40,854 nucleotides of DNA, taken from contig NZ_FZOD01000004.1 in NCBI RefSeq assembly GCF_900188345.1, positions 1 through 40,854 of the forward strand, given 5' to 3'. The stretch comes from Streptosporangium subroseum. GTDB lineage: Bacteria; Actinomycetota; Actinomycetes; Streptosporangiales; Streptosporangiaceae. The position numbers and the translations under genes were made by a program. Positions 7,877 to 16,008 of this stretch are shown here, piece after piece (within the stretch, counting starts at the first letter, position 1; each line of letters opens with the position of its first letter). The notes beneath the pieces were generated by a model, which worked only from the letters and a program-made list of their open reading frames with translations, ran no database searches and was not told where the DNA came from.

Positions 7877-8857
7877 TCAGGGCGCCGCGTCGGAGACCTT
7901 CGAGGTCAGGCCCAGATACTCCTCGCGGCCCAGCGTACGGATCTCGAAACTCAGGCCCAGCCGTACCGCGAAGCGATGCGCGTCCTCGGGCGGCCAGGGG
8001 CCGGGTAGGTGGCGCATCAACTGACCATCACCACTCATGATGAAAAGTCCGGATAAACGTTCGTGGCGATAGAGCAGCAAGCCCCCCACGCAGTCCGGAT
8101 TCGGTCCCATGGCCAGGTCTTCGGGAACCATTCGCGGGCCAAGCCAGACGCGCAGCCTCTCATTGCGCCTGAGCACGAGGCAGGGACCGCCGGGCGGCCC
8201 AAGAGTGGTGCCACGTCTGCTCCGCCTCGCGTGCAGCGCCCGGTAGGCGGGGCCCAGGACGATGACCAGAGGGCTGAAGAAAACGGCCAGCCATTTGACC
8301 TCGACGAGATCCAGCAGCACCCTCCCCATCGCGGACAGTCCTCGCCACGCGAACAGACCGACCGTCGTGGCGATGTAGGCCATCGCCAGCAGACCCGCGG
8401 CGCCCACACCGAGAGCCACGGCCTTCTTCCTCCTGGACATGCGCGAGGAGGACTGCCCCACCAGACGTTCCCAGCCTGGCGCCCGCCTGGCGAGCGCCGT
8501 GCGCACCCGCTTCGACGGGGTGAGCAGAGCATCCTCGACGGGTATCCCCCGGCGGGCCGCGAAGGCGGTCACCTCGTCGGCCGGCCACTCACCGGGAAGA
8601 TCAAGAAGCACCAGTCCGTCGGAGTCAAGCCCGGCGAGCCCGTTGACGGACTGCGGCCTCTTCTCTCTGGAGACGAGGGTCATCCGCCTGTACCGGTAGT
8701 GATACAGGGCGGCGGGCGCGAGCCGTACCGAACGCCCGGCGATCGGATCGACCGCCACCAGCGTTGCCCCGTCCCAGGAGAGCACGGTCGCCGGGCGGGG
8801 TGCGCCCTCGACCGCCCCGGCGAGTGGTCGTAGTTCCCATCGCTGCGCGTCGATCAG
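7877..8857 (-). CDS. Unknown protein with two central membrane segments; start unresolved
   Basis: I do not recognise this family. The minus-strand frame encodes about 300 residues with a soluble N-terminal part, two hydrophobic segments (AVALGVGAAGLLAMAYIATT and WLAVFFSPLVIVLGPAYRAL) and a soluble C-terminal part that resembles the N-terminal one in style (GLVLLDLPGEWPADEVTAFA versus HLPGPWPPEDAHRFAVRLGL). This suggests an internal duplication flanking the membrane pair. A GTG at 8785 is the first standard start. However, the frame reads protein-like upstream as LIDAQRWELRPLAGAVEG back to a CTG at 8857, which has AAGGAAAG about eight bases before it, while no ribosome binding site precedes the GTG. 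I give the longer form. It could be regulatory or transport-related; nothing nearby decides. Confidence 0.7.
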   Translation of the reverse strand: MIDAQRWELRPLAGAVEGAPRPATVLSWDGATLVAVDPIAGRSVRLAPAALYHYRYRRMTLVSREKRPQSVNGLAGLDSDGLVLLDLPGEWPADEVTAFAARRGIPVEDALLTPSKRVRTALARRAPGWERLVGQSSSRMSRRKKAVALGVGAAGLLAMAYIATTVGLFAWRGLSAMGRVLLDLVEVKWLAVFFSPLVIVLGPAYRALHARRSRRGTTLGPPGGPCLVLRRNERLRVWLGPRMVPEDLAMGPNPDCVGGLLLYRHERLSGLFIMSGDGQLMRHLPGPWPPEDAHRFAVRLGLSFEIRTLGREEYLGLTSKVSDAAP

Positions 8858-9143
8858 CGCCCCGCTTTCCTTAGGTCAAAGCCTCCCGTTTCACAAAAGG
8901 ACGGATAAAGAAGTCATAAAGTTCCGATCTCGAAGCGGTGCTCCAACCGGCCGCAACGGGCCGGCGCCCCGCATCCAGACGCCCGCGACCGGCGGCGAGG
9001 AGCTGTCCGACCCGCACGTCACACTTCGCCGCCCTATGACCCGCAGCGTGATGAGTCCTGCCGAGGGCGCTTCCCAACCAGTAAACGATCATGGCGATGC
9101 CCAGGCAGGCCGGGTTCGGGGAAAGGCTCTGGAGATCGTGGCG

Positions 9144-9599
9144 TCAGGTGATGGCCGAGTTGCGTTGATCAACGGGGGCGTCCCGCAGAGCGGTTGCCGA
9201 GCGGTGGATCTTCGTCAGCGCGCTGAGGAGATGTTCACGTTCGGCCTCGGTGAGGTCAGCGGTGACCTGCTCTTCGAGCAGCCGCCGTTCCTTTTCGATG
9301 GGGGCTTGCAGGGCGCGTCCGGCGTCGGTGAGCCACAGCCGAACCAGCCGGTTGTCCCGGTCGTCGCGGCGCCGGGTGAGCAGGCCGGCCACGGCCATCC
9401 GGGTGGCCGCCTTGACCACGTTGGGGGTGGTGACGTTCAGCATGGCGGCGACCTCGCCCGGAGTGCGGCCGTCCTGCCGCCACAGCACCGCGAGCAGGTG
9501 ATCTTGCCCCAGGTGCAGCCCGTGCCGCCGCACGGCCGTCTCGGCCGCCGCCCGCAGCGCCTTGGACATCTTGCCGTGCAGGTCCAAAAACTCGGGCAC
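9144..9599 (-). CDS. MarR family transcriptional regulator
   Basis: The 151-residue protein has the winged-helix core TPGEVAAMLNVTTPNVVKAA, then the RRRDDRDNRLVRLWLTDAGR wing, with helical dimerisation ends. The GTG at 9599 is preceded by GGAGGT six bases upstream, which fixes the start. A longer frame would translate straight through the inverted repeat and is unlikely. It is divergent from an NmrA-type NAD(P)-binding gene, and a perfect 18-bp inverted repeat lies between them. It therefore probably represses both itself and that neighbour and is released by a small aromatic or electrophilic ligand. Confidence 0.92.
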   Translation of the reverse strand: MPEFLDLHGKMSKALRAAAETAVRRHGLHLGQDHLLAVLWRQDGRTPGEVAAMLNVTTPNVVKAATRMAVAGLLTRRRDDRDNRLVRLWLTDAGRALQAPIEKERRLLEEQVTADLTEAEREHLLSALTKIHRSATALRDAPVDQRNSAIT

Positions 9600-9639
9600 T
9601 TCGAGACCTCCGGTGATGTCGGGGTGCGATTGACGGCAG

Positions 9640-9686
9640 ATCGTGTACCGGTTAACGTTCTTTTCATTCGTTAACCGGTACACGAT
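9640..9686. promoter_or_regulatory. Perfect 18-bp inverted repeat, likely MarR operator
   Basis: The arms 9640-9657 (ATCGTGTACCGGTTAACG) and 9669-9686 are exact reverse complements separated by 11 bases. Each arm itself contains the palindromes GTTAAC and ACCGGT. The element sits 12 bases upstream of the plus-strand gene start and 40 bases upstream of the marR start. That is the place for an operator blocking both promoters. Binding by the adjacent MarR protein is inferred. Confidence 0.8.
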
Positions 9687-9698
9687 TTAGGGATTTTC

Positions 9699-10553
9699 AT
9701 GATACTCGTCACCGGCGCCACCGGAAATATCGGCCGCGAGCTCGTCCACCGACTGGACGAGCTCGACGTGCCGTTCCGCATCTTGGTCCGCGACCCCGCC
9801 CGTGCCGCCACATTGCCCGAGCGGGCCGAACGGGTCGTGGCGGACCTGAGCGACCCGGCGACGCTGCCGCCCGCCTTCGCCGGAGTCGACCGGCTGTTCC
9901 TGCTCACCCCCGGCATCGGCCTCGACCACACCAGGCACGCGGTCGCCGCCGCCCAGTCCGCAGGGGTGCGCCATATCGTGCACCAGTCCTCATTCAACGT
10001 CCTCGGCGACCCCATGCCCGCCATGGGGCGCTGGCACCACGAACGCGAGCAGGCCATCCGAGCTTCCGACATCCCGGCCACCTTCCTGCGGCCCGGCGGC
10101 TTCATGACCAACGCCTTCGACTGGCTGCCCACCATCCGCCAGGCGGGCTATGTCCTCGATCCGGTCGGCCCCGGCCGGTACGCGCCGATCGACCCCGCCG
10201 ACATCGCCGCCGTCGCCGCCCTGGCTCTGACCGGCGACGGTCACCAAGGCCAGGAATATGTCCTCACCGGCGAGGAGCTGTTCACCATCACCGAACAGGT
10301 CAAGATCCTTGCTACGGCGGCCGGCCAGGAGATCGCGGTCCGGGCAGTGACCACCGCGGAGGAGGCCGTCGCCTCCCGATTCCCCCAAGGGGCACCTCCG
10401 GCGCTGGCCGAGGCCATCATCGAAGGGTTCCACCTCATGCGCGCCGACACAGCCGGATTTCGCACCGACACCGTGGAGCGCCTGCTCCAGCGCAGGCCCC
10501 GCACCTTCGCCGCCTGGTGCGCACGCAACGCCGACGCCTTCCGGACCACCTGA
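9699..10553 (+). CDS. NmrA-like NAD(P)-binding protein / NAD(P)H azoreductase-like
   Basis: The 284-residue protein opens with MILVTGATGNIGRELVHRL, the GxxGxxG dinucleotide-binding loop of atypical short-chain dehydrogenases. IVHQSSFNVLGD at about 92-103 replaces the Ser/Tyr-Lys catalytic set with the NmrA-type pattern. RPGGFMTNAFDWL and the final helical region follow the NmrA/QOR2 group, whose members sense NAD(P) or reduce quinones and azo compounds. It is divergent from marR and shares the inverted repeat at 9640-9686, so induction by the MarR ligand is likely. Enzyme versus sensor role is not decided by sequence. Confidence 0.87.
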   Translation: MILVTGATGNIGRELVHRLDELDVPFRILVRDPARAATLPERAERVVADLSDPATLPPAFAGVDRLFLLTPGIGLDHTRHAVAAAQSAGVRHIVHQSSFNVLGDPMPAMGRWHHEREQAIRASDIPATFLRPGGFMTNAFDWLPTIRQAGYVLDPVGPGRYAPIDPADIAAVAALALTGDGHQGQEYVLTGEELFTITEQVKILATAAGQEIAVRAVTTAEEAVASRFPQGAPPALAEAIIEGFHLMRADTAGFRTDTVERLLQRRPRTFAAWCARNADAFRTT

Positions 10554-10693
10554 ACCGCACGTCCGCATCCCGGCAACCGTCGACCCGCGCCTCGCCACGA
10601 CGTCGGCAAGACCGTCGCACGCGGCCGCACCCTCACAGCACCACCACGATCCGGACCTCAGCGGTGAAGCTGGATCGGCATACAGCTCCCAAC

Positions 10694-10741
10694 ACGGAAA
10701 CGGTCTCGTGATCGCTAACGTGATCACGAGACCGTTTCCGT
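10694..10741. terminator. Perfect 20-bp hairpin between convergent genes
   Basis: Arms 10694-10713 (ACGGAAACGGTCTCGTGATC) and 10722-10741 are exact reverse complements around an 8-base loop. The hairpin lies between the ends of the NmrA-like gene and the minus-strand nuclease gene. It probably terminates both transcripts. There is no clear T tract, as is common in actinobacteria. Confidence 0.72.
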
Positions 10742-10811
10742 TGGATCTACTTCGCCAACGGTGTCCCTCTTCGGAGCGCGAGGGCTTCCATGCGTGCTCC
10801 GGGAATGCGGG

Positions 10812-11441
10812 TCAGCAGGCGGCGAGCATGCTCTGCAGCGCGCTCTTCTCCGCGGACTGCAGGCTCAGGCCCCAGTTGTGCTTGACGCCGATCCAGGCCC
10901 GGGCGTAGGTGCAGCGGAAGGAGGTCACCGAGGGCTTCCAGGTGCTGGGGTCCTGGTCGCTCTTGCTCTGGTTGACATTGTCGGTGACCGCCCACAGCTG
11001 GCCGTCGTTGAGGGAGTTGGCGAAGGACTGACGCTTGGCGGTGGTCCAGGCCCAGGCGCCGGAGCGCCACGCCTCGGCCAGCGGCACCATGTGGTCGATG
11101 TCGACGTCACTGGCGGCGGTCCAGGTGGCGCCGTCGTACGGGCTGAACCACCTGCCGCTGGTGGCCGAGCAGCTGCTGCTCGTCACGACGTTGGTGCCGT
11201 CACGCTTGAGCACCTGCTCGCGGGTGTCGCAGGACCCGGAAATGGTGATCCAGTGCGGGAAGAGATCGCGGTTGTAGGTGCCGGCGTGGGACTCGGCCGC
11301 GACGGTGAGGGAGGCCAGGTAGGAGGAGGCGGTGCTCGCCGACGGGATGCCGGGAGGGGTGGCCTCCGCGCTGCCGGCGCTCAGGGAGAGGGCGAGGATC
11401 GCTGCCAGGGCGGCGGAGACGATGGTGACGACTCGGCGCAT
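10812..11441 (-). CDS. Secreted HNH endonuclease-like protein (DUF1524)
   Basis: The 209-residue protein has a signal peptide (about residues 1-27, ending SAEA). The core has DVDIDHMVPLAEAWRSG at 113-128, where Asp116-His117 form the DH of the DUF1524/HNH nuclease site, and the Asn-rich block LWAVTDNVNQSKSDQDP at 149-165. Four cysteines (71, 91, 177, 209) suggest disulfides in the secreted form. The family comprises actinobacterial extracellular nucleases that may degrade environmental DNA or RNA. The ATG at 11441 has GAAGGGA 10-16 bases upstream. It stands alone and is monocistronic by layout. Confidence 0.9.
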   Translation of the reverse strand: MRRVVTIVSAALAAILALSLSAGSAEATPPGIPSASTASSYLASLTVAAESHAGTYNRDLFPHWITISGSCDTREQVLKRDGTNVVTSSSCSATSGRWFSPYDGATWTAASDVDIDHMVPLAEAWRSGAWAWTTAKRQSFANSLNDGQLWAVTDNVNQSKSDQDPSTWKPSVTSFRCTYARAWIGVKHNWGLSLQSAEKSALQSMLAAC

Positions 11442-11609
11442 GCGAGCGCGTCCCTTCTGTCCGCGACCTCGGCCGGAGAGGGGTGCTCCGGCAAGGGGGC
11501 GAGGCGGGACAAAAGGACCATCTCAGGGCATTTGACTCACCCAGCAACAGTGAGCCAAACGGATTGTGAAGATCGTGCGAACGAGATGATCTGTGCGGGA
11601 TCGACGCGT

Positions 11610-11900
11610 TCAGAAGGCTCCGGCGTCTCTGGCGGTATAGACGGTGGGATAGACCGGCCGGAAGCCGAGCTCTCGGCGGATCTTGGAGGTGTCCGCGATG
11701 CCCTCCCAGGGATCGTCGAGTGACCGGCCGGCCGCCCCCTCGGAGACCGGCTCGCCGTTGAGGTTCAGCAGCTCCAGTGCGGTGACGGGTGCGTCGTCGG
11801 CCACGTTGAACGCCTCTCCGTCCACGCCGTTCGCCCGGACGGCCCGCAGCAGGGCCTGGGCGACGTCGGCGTGGTGCACCAGACCGACAGGCGCGTCAAG
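11610..11900 (-). pseudogene. C-terminal remnant of an NAD-dependent epimerase/dehydratase
   Basis: The minus strand reads DAPVGLVHHADVAQALLRAV, then EAFNVADDAPVTALELLNLN and DTSKIRRELGFRPVYPT to a TGA. This is the typical tail of extended SDR epimerases: the HVxDVAxA block, the NVADD block and the final RELGFxP motif. The Rossmann half with GxxGxxG and YxxxK is missing. Upstream of about 11900 the frame loses any resemblance and instead overlaps a MarR tail on the opposite strand. The gene is truncated and presumably inactive. Confidence 0.72.
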
Positions 11901-12044
11901 GTCGTGGTCCTGAGCTCTCGTGGCAAACAGCTCCGGACACGGCTGCTGAACGACTTCCACCGGCCACCCGCCATCCTGTCGGAGCTGTCGAACACCGACC
12001 TGGAGGCGCTCCACCGGCTGTCGGCGCGGCTGCGTCCGGAGTGA
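11886..12044 (+). pseudogene. C-terminal remnant of a MarR family regulator
   Basis: The plus strand reads DRRVKVVVLSSRGKQLRTRL, then LNDFHRPPAILSELSNTDLE and ALHRLSARLRPE to a TGA. DRRxxxxxLTxxGxxL is the end of the MarR wing, and the PPA..L.L...DL..L helix is the dimerisation tail common in actinobacterial MarR proteins. No DNA-binding helices or start precede it. It runs head-on into the epimerase remnant, with the two overlapping around 11886-11900. Confidence 0.7.
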
Positions 12045-12302
12045 CCGCCGTCGCGCGACAGCCGTACCGGGGAGATGAGCACCGGCGCGGTCCCGGCAGC
12101 CGGGCTATCAGATCCACCGTCCCCGCAGGGAGGATCCAGGTTTTCTCCCCACGGCTATGCCCTTTACAACGTAGATCAAATGCCCTGCCGGGCTGTCCCT
12201 GGCTGAATGGTCACCCGCAGATCGCACCGGCGCGTATCCCCCGAGGCGGGAGCCGGATAATGAGACGCCCTGCGGATTGCGCCACCCCTATGATCACGCT
12301 TC

Positions 12303-13076
12303 ATGATTATCCGCGCATTAGCGACCACCGCCGGGGTTTTCGTCCTGTTATTCGCCGGTACGACCGCCGTGTCTACCGCGTCTACCGTGTCTGCCGTGTC
12401 TGCCGACCCCATCGTCGGGGTTCCCGAGCTGACCCACAACCCGCTCTACAAGCAGGGCCGTCTTCCCGCGATCTCCTGCAAGGCGACCAAGGGCACCACC
12501 AAGGCCTCCACGACGAAATACCTCAACAAGGTCGTCGGCTGTCTGAACTCCGCCTGGCGCAAGACCATCAAGGACTTCGCCCCTGTCGAGGTGGATGTCA
12601 AGGACAAGATCAAGAGCGGCCTGTGCTTCACCGGCCTGCAGGTGTCCGGCTCCTTCGCCGCCAGTTGCAGCGGCGGCATCCAGGTGCAGCTCGGTTCCGA
12701 CTGGATCAAGGCCAAGTCCGACCAGGCCATTCTCATCGAGGTCACGCGCGCGTACGCCGGAGTCATCCAGGGGCAGACGGGCATCGGCGAGGCCTGGTGG
12801 GCGTTGCCGACCAGAGACCAGAAGGACGGCGGCAAGGAGCAGACGCACCGCTACTACCTGCAGGCCGACTGCCTGGGCGGCGTGTCCATGAAGGTCCTGG
12901 GGCGCTCGGCCAAGAACTGGAATCCCCTCCTCGCCGCCGAGACGCCGAAGGAATACGGCAGATTCAACTGGTACGGCAAGCCCGCCAACCGCCTCCACTG
13001 GTTCGAGCAGGGCTACAGGTCGCAAGGCCCGAGCGCGTGCAACACCTGGAAGGCTGCCTCCTCAAAGGTCGCCTGA
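12303..13076 (+). CDS. Secreted neutral-zinc-metallopeptidase-like protein lacking the HExxH motif
   Basis: The 257-residue protein has a signal peptide (about residues 1-34). The mature part follows the secreted YpfJ-like zinc peptidase pattern: NPLYKQGRLP near 46-55, VVGCLNSAW near 77-85, YLQADCLGGV at 185-194 and a final YRSQGPSACNTW near 238-249. In active relatives an HEYGHHVQ-type zinc site stands about 30-40 residues before the LQADC block. Here the aligned positions 149-156 read RAYAGVIQ, so both His ligands and the Glu base are gone while the flank QTGIGEAW is kept. The reading frame is intact over its length, so this looks like a retained pseudoenzyme and not simple decay. The assignment rests on motif recall, not a search. 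Confidence 0.75.
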   Translation: MIIRALATTAGVFVLLFAGTTAVSTASTVSAVSADPIVGVPELTHNPLYKQGRLPAISCKATKGTTKASTTKYLNKVVGCLNSAWRKTIKDFAPVEVDVKDKIKSGLCFTGLQVSGSFAASCSGGIQVQLGSDWIKAKSDQAILIEVTRAYAGVIQGQTGIGEAWWALPTRDQKDGGKEQTHRYYLQADCLGGVSMKVLGRSAKNWNPLLAAETPKEYGRFNWYGKPANRLHWFEQGYRSQGPSACNTWKAASSKVA

Positions 13077-13311
13077 CCCCTGCCGGCCCGTCTCGGGGGA
13101 CGAGCACGAACAGGACAGTCACCTGACGACGCTGAGGACTTCTCTGCCCGTGAACAAACAGGTCAGAGGGGTTGCGTCCTCACATATGGCGTAAGGAAGA
13201 GTCGGATCCGTGTTTGGAGTCGTGTCCGGAACTGCTCGCCGTGGCCGGCGCGATGGTGACCACGAACACCGAACCGAGATTCGGGCTGACAAGAACGGCA
13301 GACTGACAGCC

Positions 13312-14091
13312 ATGGGCGAACAGGCACAACCCGACCGGCGCAGGGCGGGTACGCAGGAGCAGGCGTTGCCGGGCGGCCAGGTCACGAGCACGGTCCGGGT
13401 CGGGGACACCGTTCGCCGTCCGGTCAGCCGGGGTTTCTACGGCGACCCGGGGTTCGTCCGCGACCTGCTGCTCTTCCTGGAGCAGGCGGGATGGGCGGGC
13501 GCGCCCCGGTTCCTGGGATCGGATCAGCAGGGGCGGCAGGTTCTGACCTTCCTGGACGGGCACGTCGCCTGGGACTGGACAGGCGGTCAACCCGAGGCGG
13601 TCAGCGGCGATGCCAGTCTTGCCCGAGCCGGTGAGCTGACCAAAGAACTGCACGACCTGACCGCCGGTACGGCCCTTGCCGGAGAGAGCGAGGTGGTCTG
13701 CCACAACGACCTGTGGCCGGGCAACATCGTCTATCGCGACCTTGGGCAGGGGCTGCGGCCGGTTGCGTTCATCGACTGGGACCTTGCCTCGCCCGGTGAA
13801 CGGATCCACGATGTGGCCCGGTTGTGCTGGCAGTACGCCGGATGGTGGGAAGGCAGTGATCCGGCCGAGGTGAACCGGCGCTCCACGGTGATCTGCGACG
13901 GGTACGGCCTGGCCGACCGGTCCGGTCTGGTCGAGACGGTGCTGTGGTGGCAGGAGCGCTGCTGGCGGGGCATCGACCGGGCGGCCGAGGCCGGGGATCC
14001 GGCGATGGCAGGGCTGCGCGCCTCGGGTGCGGTCGAGGAGATCAAGGCCGCCTACGCGTGGGTGGAGCGGCATCGCGAAGAGCTTCACTGA
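13312..14091 (+). CDS. Aminoglycoside phosphotransferase-family (APH) kinase-like protein
   Basis: The 259-residue protein has the APH/choline-kinase catalytic core. VVCHNDLWPGNIVY at about 128-141 carries the catalytic Asp133 and Asn138. AFIDWDLASPGERIHDVA at about 152-169 carries the Mg-binding Asp155. The N-terminal lobe is short, with FLGSDQQGRQVLTFLDGHV supplying the hinge. Members phosphorylate small hydroxyl compounds, and only some confer resistance; no substrate can be named here. The ATG at 13312 was chosen because the residues before it are unrelated to the family. A GTG at 13210 in frame is the alternative. Ribosome binding site weak in both. Confidence 0.85.
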   Translation: MGEQAQPDRRRAGTQEQALPGGQVTSTVRVGDTVRRPVSRGFYGDPGFVRDLLLFLEQAGWAGAPRFLGSDQQGRQVLTFLDGHVAWDWTGGQPEAVSGDASLARAGELTKELHDLTAGTALAGESEVVCHNDLWPGNIVYRDLGQGLRPVAFIDWDLASPGERIHDVARLCWQYAGWWEGSDPAEVNRRSTVICDGYGLADRSGLVETVLWWQERCWRGIDRAAEAGDPAMAGLRASGAVEEIKAAYAWVERHREELH

Positions 14092-14289
14092 CCGGGTTCC
14101 TTTCCATGGCAGGACCGGGAAAGGGAGCCGACGAGCCTCGGTCCTCAGACCGGCAATCTTGTACTCATCGATGCGACCTCGGCGCCTCATCCCCGGTATG
14201 GCAACGACTCGATCCCTTGCCCACTCGCTCGTACTTCGGCGGCGCGTCGTCAACGGCGGCCCAGGCACCGGTCCACGGGCCTTAGTGAG

Positions 14290-14769
14290 GTGGCACGCAT
14301 CGACGCCCAGGAGCACTTGGTGCAGTGGCAGCGCATCGAAAAACCCGACTTCGGCTACGCCGTCCACGTCCCGCAGAGCTGGGACGAGCGGCCGCCGAAC
14401 CTGAAGAACAGCCCATGGGAGACCGCCAGGTTCGGGGACCCCACCGACCGTCGGCACACCGTCATCGTCTTTCGCGCGAGGACGCTGCCGGGATGGACCG
14501 CCGCCGAGGTCGCCGAAGAGGTTCAGACATCACTGAGGGCTGCGGGATTCGACGACTTCCGCATCACCGACGCCCAGGTCTCCGGACGGACCGGTGCCCG
14601 GCTGGACTGCGCAAAGTACGACACCGGCCGGGTCTGGGCCGTCCGTCACTACTTCGTCGTCCACGACGACGTGCGTTTCACCCTCGGCTGCGGCTCTTTC
14701 ATCCCCGAAGAGGACGACCCCCTGTTCGCGGCCATGGCTGAACGCTTCGAGATTCTGAATCCGGTCTGA
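14290..14769 (+). CDS. Unknown small protein, PsbP/DcrB-like fold suspected
   Basis: The 159-residue cytoplasmic-looking protein has no signal peptide. It begins near a GTG and reads WQRIEKPDFGYAVHVPQSWD, then TARFGDPTDRRHTVIVFRAR, and ends with DPLFAAMAERFEIL. A strand-rich start with VPxxW and a last helix of the form FxxMxxxFxI resemble Mog1/PsbP-fold proteins such as DUF1795. The resemblance is by pattern only, and I cannot name a function. It is convergent with the FtsX-like gene, and a hairpin follows. Confidence 0.7.
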   Translation: MARIDAQEHLVQWQRIEKPDFGYAVHVPQSWDERPPNLKNSPWETARFGDPTDRRHTVIVFRARTLPGWTAAEVAEEVQTSLRAAGFDDFRITDAQVSGRTGARLDCAKYDTGRVWAVRHYFVVHDDVRFTLGCGSFIPEEDDPLFAAMAERFEILNPV

Positions 14770-15082
14770 GTCGGTGGCGTGGTGGGCTGCCGAAGCGGCC
14801 CATCACGTCACCTTTACGACAGCCGGACCGCGACTCGACGGCCTCGCTGAAGATCCACAGGAAGGTGCCCGGCCGGCTGTGACAGGCCGGTCCTCGCACC
14901 AAGCGGTCGTGGGTTCGGCCATCGTCTGTTCTCAGCCGGAAGAGACAGAGCCGTCAACTGACAGACGTCCATCGGTGTCCGCGAGCGTTCGGGGTCGTTG
15001 TCACTCGGTTGGTCACTCAGTCGCAAGCGGCGGTGGAGCTGCCTCCGACAGGTGGCAACCTTCTCACCGTCGCCTGAGTCCG
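14770..15082. other. Convergent intergenic stretch
   Basis: Besides the hairpin at 14779-14806, I see no supported gene here. Short frames on both strands lack ribosome binding sites and codon bias. Confidence 0.5.
14779..14806 (+). terminator. 12-bp hairpin after the unknown gene
   Basis: Left arm 14779-14790 (GTGGTGGGCTGC) pairs with 14795-14806 around a CGAA tetraloop, with two G-T pairs. It lies 10 bases after the stop codon at 14769. It is a likely terminator although no T run follows. Confidence 0.55.
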
Positions 15083-15952
15083 TCATTCCTTCGGCAGGAC
15101 CGGCCCCACCGCCACGACGCCGGGCATCGGCTCGATGGCGGGGGCGATCTCGCGGGCGAGGGCCGGATCGGAGAACTTGACGAAGAAAGAACCCGGCATG
15201 GGCTCATCCGGCTTGTAGTCCGGATGGGAGAGCTTCACGAGTTTCAGGGCGTAGCCGGAGTCTTGGAAGTAAATCGTCTGCACTCCGGGCAGGTCCCGCA
15301 GCCGGGCTACGATGGCCGCCTTCTCCTCCTCGGTGACCGTCCCCGTGGCTCCCGCGCGCTTGCCTTGCCGGCACCCGGGCGCGCGTCGGGACAAGAGGTC
15401 TTGCCCGCACAGCGTGATTGCGGCCTCGGCCTTGCCCGCCCAGAAGTTCACTTCCGACCGCAACACCATGGCAACCCTCGGCGCTGACCTCATCTTCTCG
15501 ACGATGGCGGGGAAGTCCTGAGCGCGCCGGAGTACGCCACGCAGGACGTCGCCATAGGGGGACGAACCCTCCACCCATTTGGTATCCCCGATCCCTTCGT
15601 AGCTTCTGCGCCGCTGATCAGCCACCTCCTGGCCGCTTTTCACCTTGACCGAGGTCACCTGGGGCATCGCCCGGAGCATGGCCTCGGCCTCCTGCCATTG
15701 CTCAACGGTCGCCGCAGTTATGCCATCACACCCGCACATGGTCACCTCGAACTCAAGGGACGGAGAGAGTGCGACATCCGGTGGAGGCTGGGGCAGCCAG
15801 GATCGCTCGTACAAGTACCAGCCGCCGGCCCCAGCCAGGCTGAGCACCACCAATGATGCGATCAGCAGCCTGATGTGCGCCGCCACCCAGGATCGCAACC
15901 ACGACTCCCGATCGGGGTCGCCACCGCCGAAGGCCAACTCCTCATACGTCAT
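15083..15952 (-). CDS. Membrane-anchored protein with FtsX-extracellular-domain-like repeats
   Basis: The 289-residue protein has a short cytoplasmic N-terminus, one membrane helix (about 26-48) and a long external part. Two segments resemble the FtsX extracellular domain. The first is FEVTMCGCDGITAATVEQWQ with EAMLRAMPQVTSVKVKSGQE. The second is KAAIVARLRDLPGVQTIYFQ, then PGSFFVKFSDPALAREIAPA and MPGVVAVGP. In FtsX this domain recruits peptidoglycan hydrolases and sits between permease helices. Here the four permease helices are absent, so only the sensor/recruiter part is present. Several Cys (73, 75 and later) may form disulfides. A role in cell-wall regulation is inference. No ftsE partner is adjacent. 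Confidence 0.72.
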   Translation of the reverse strand: MTYEELAFGGGDPDRESWLRSWVAAHIRLLIASLVVLSLAGAGGWYLYERSWLPQPPPDVALSPSLEFEVTMCGCDGITAATVEQWQEAEAMLRAMPQVTSVKVKSGQEVADQRRRSYEGIGDTKWVEGSSPYGDVLRGVLRRAQDFPAIVEKMRSAPRVAMVLRSEVNFWAGKAEAAITLCGQDLLSRRAPGCRQGKRAGATGTVTEEEKAAIVARLRDLPGVQTIYFQDSGYALKLVKLSHPDYKPDEPMPGSFFVKFSDPALAREIAPAIEPMPGVVAVGPVLPKE

Positions 15953-16008
15953 TTACCCGACTATGTCGATCTTTGCGAGTTTCGGTCAAGACGCGTCAGA
16001 GGGACACC

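Noticed and set aside
8871..9092. A 73-codon minus-strand frame beginning MIVYWLGSALGRTHH
   Set aside because: No ribosome binding site, no consistent third-position G/C bias toward its end and no recognisable family.
9600..9683. N-terminal extension of the MarR protein (MYRLTNEKNVNR...)
   Set aside because: It would be translated from the inverted repeat itself; the GTG at 9599 has an ideal GGAGGT.
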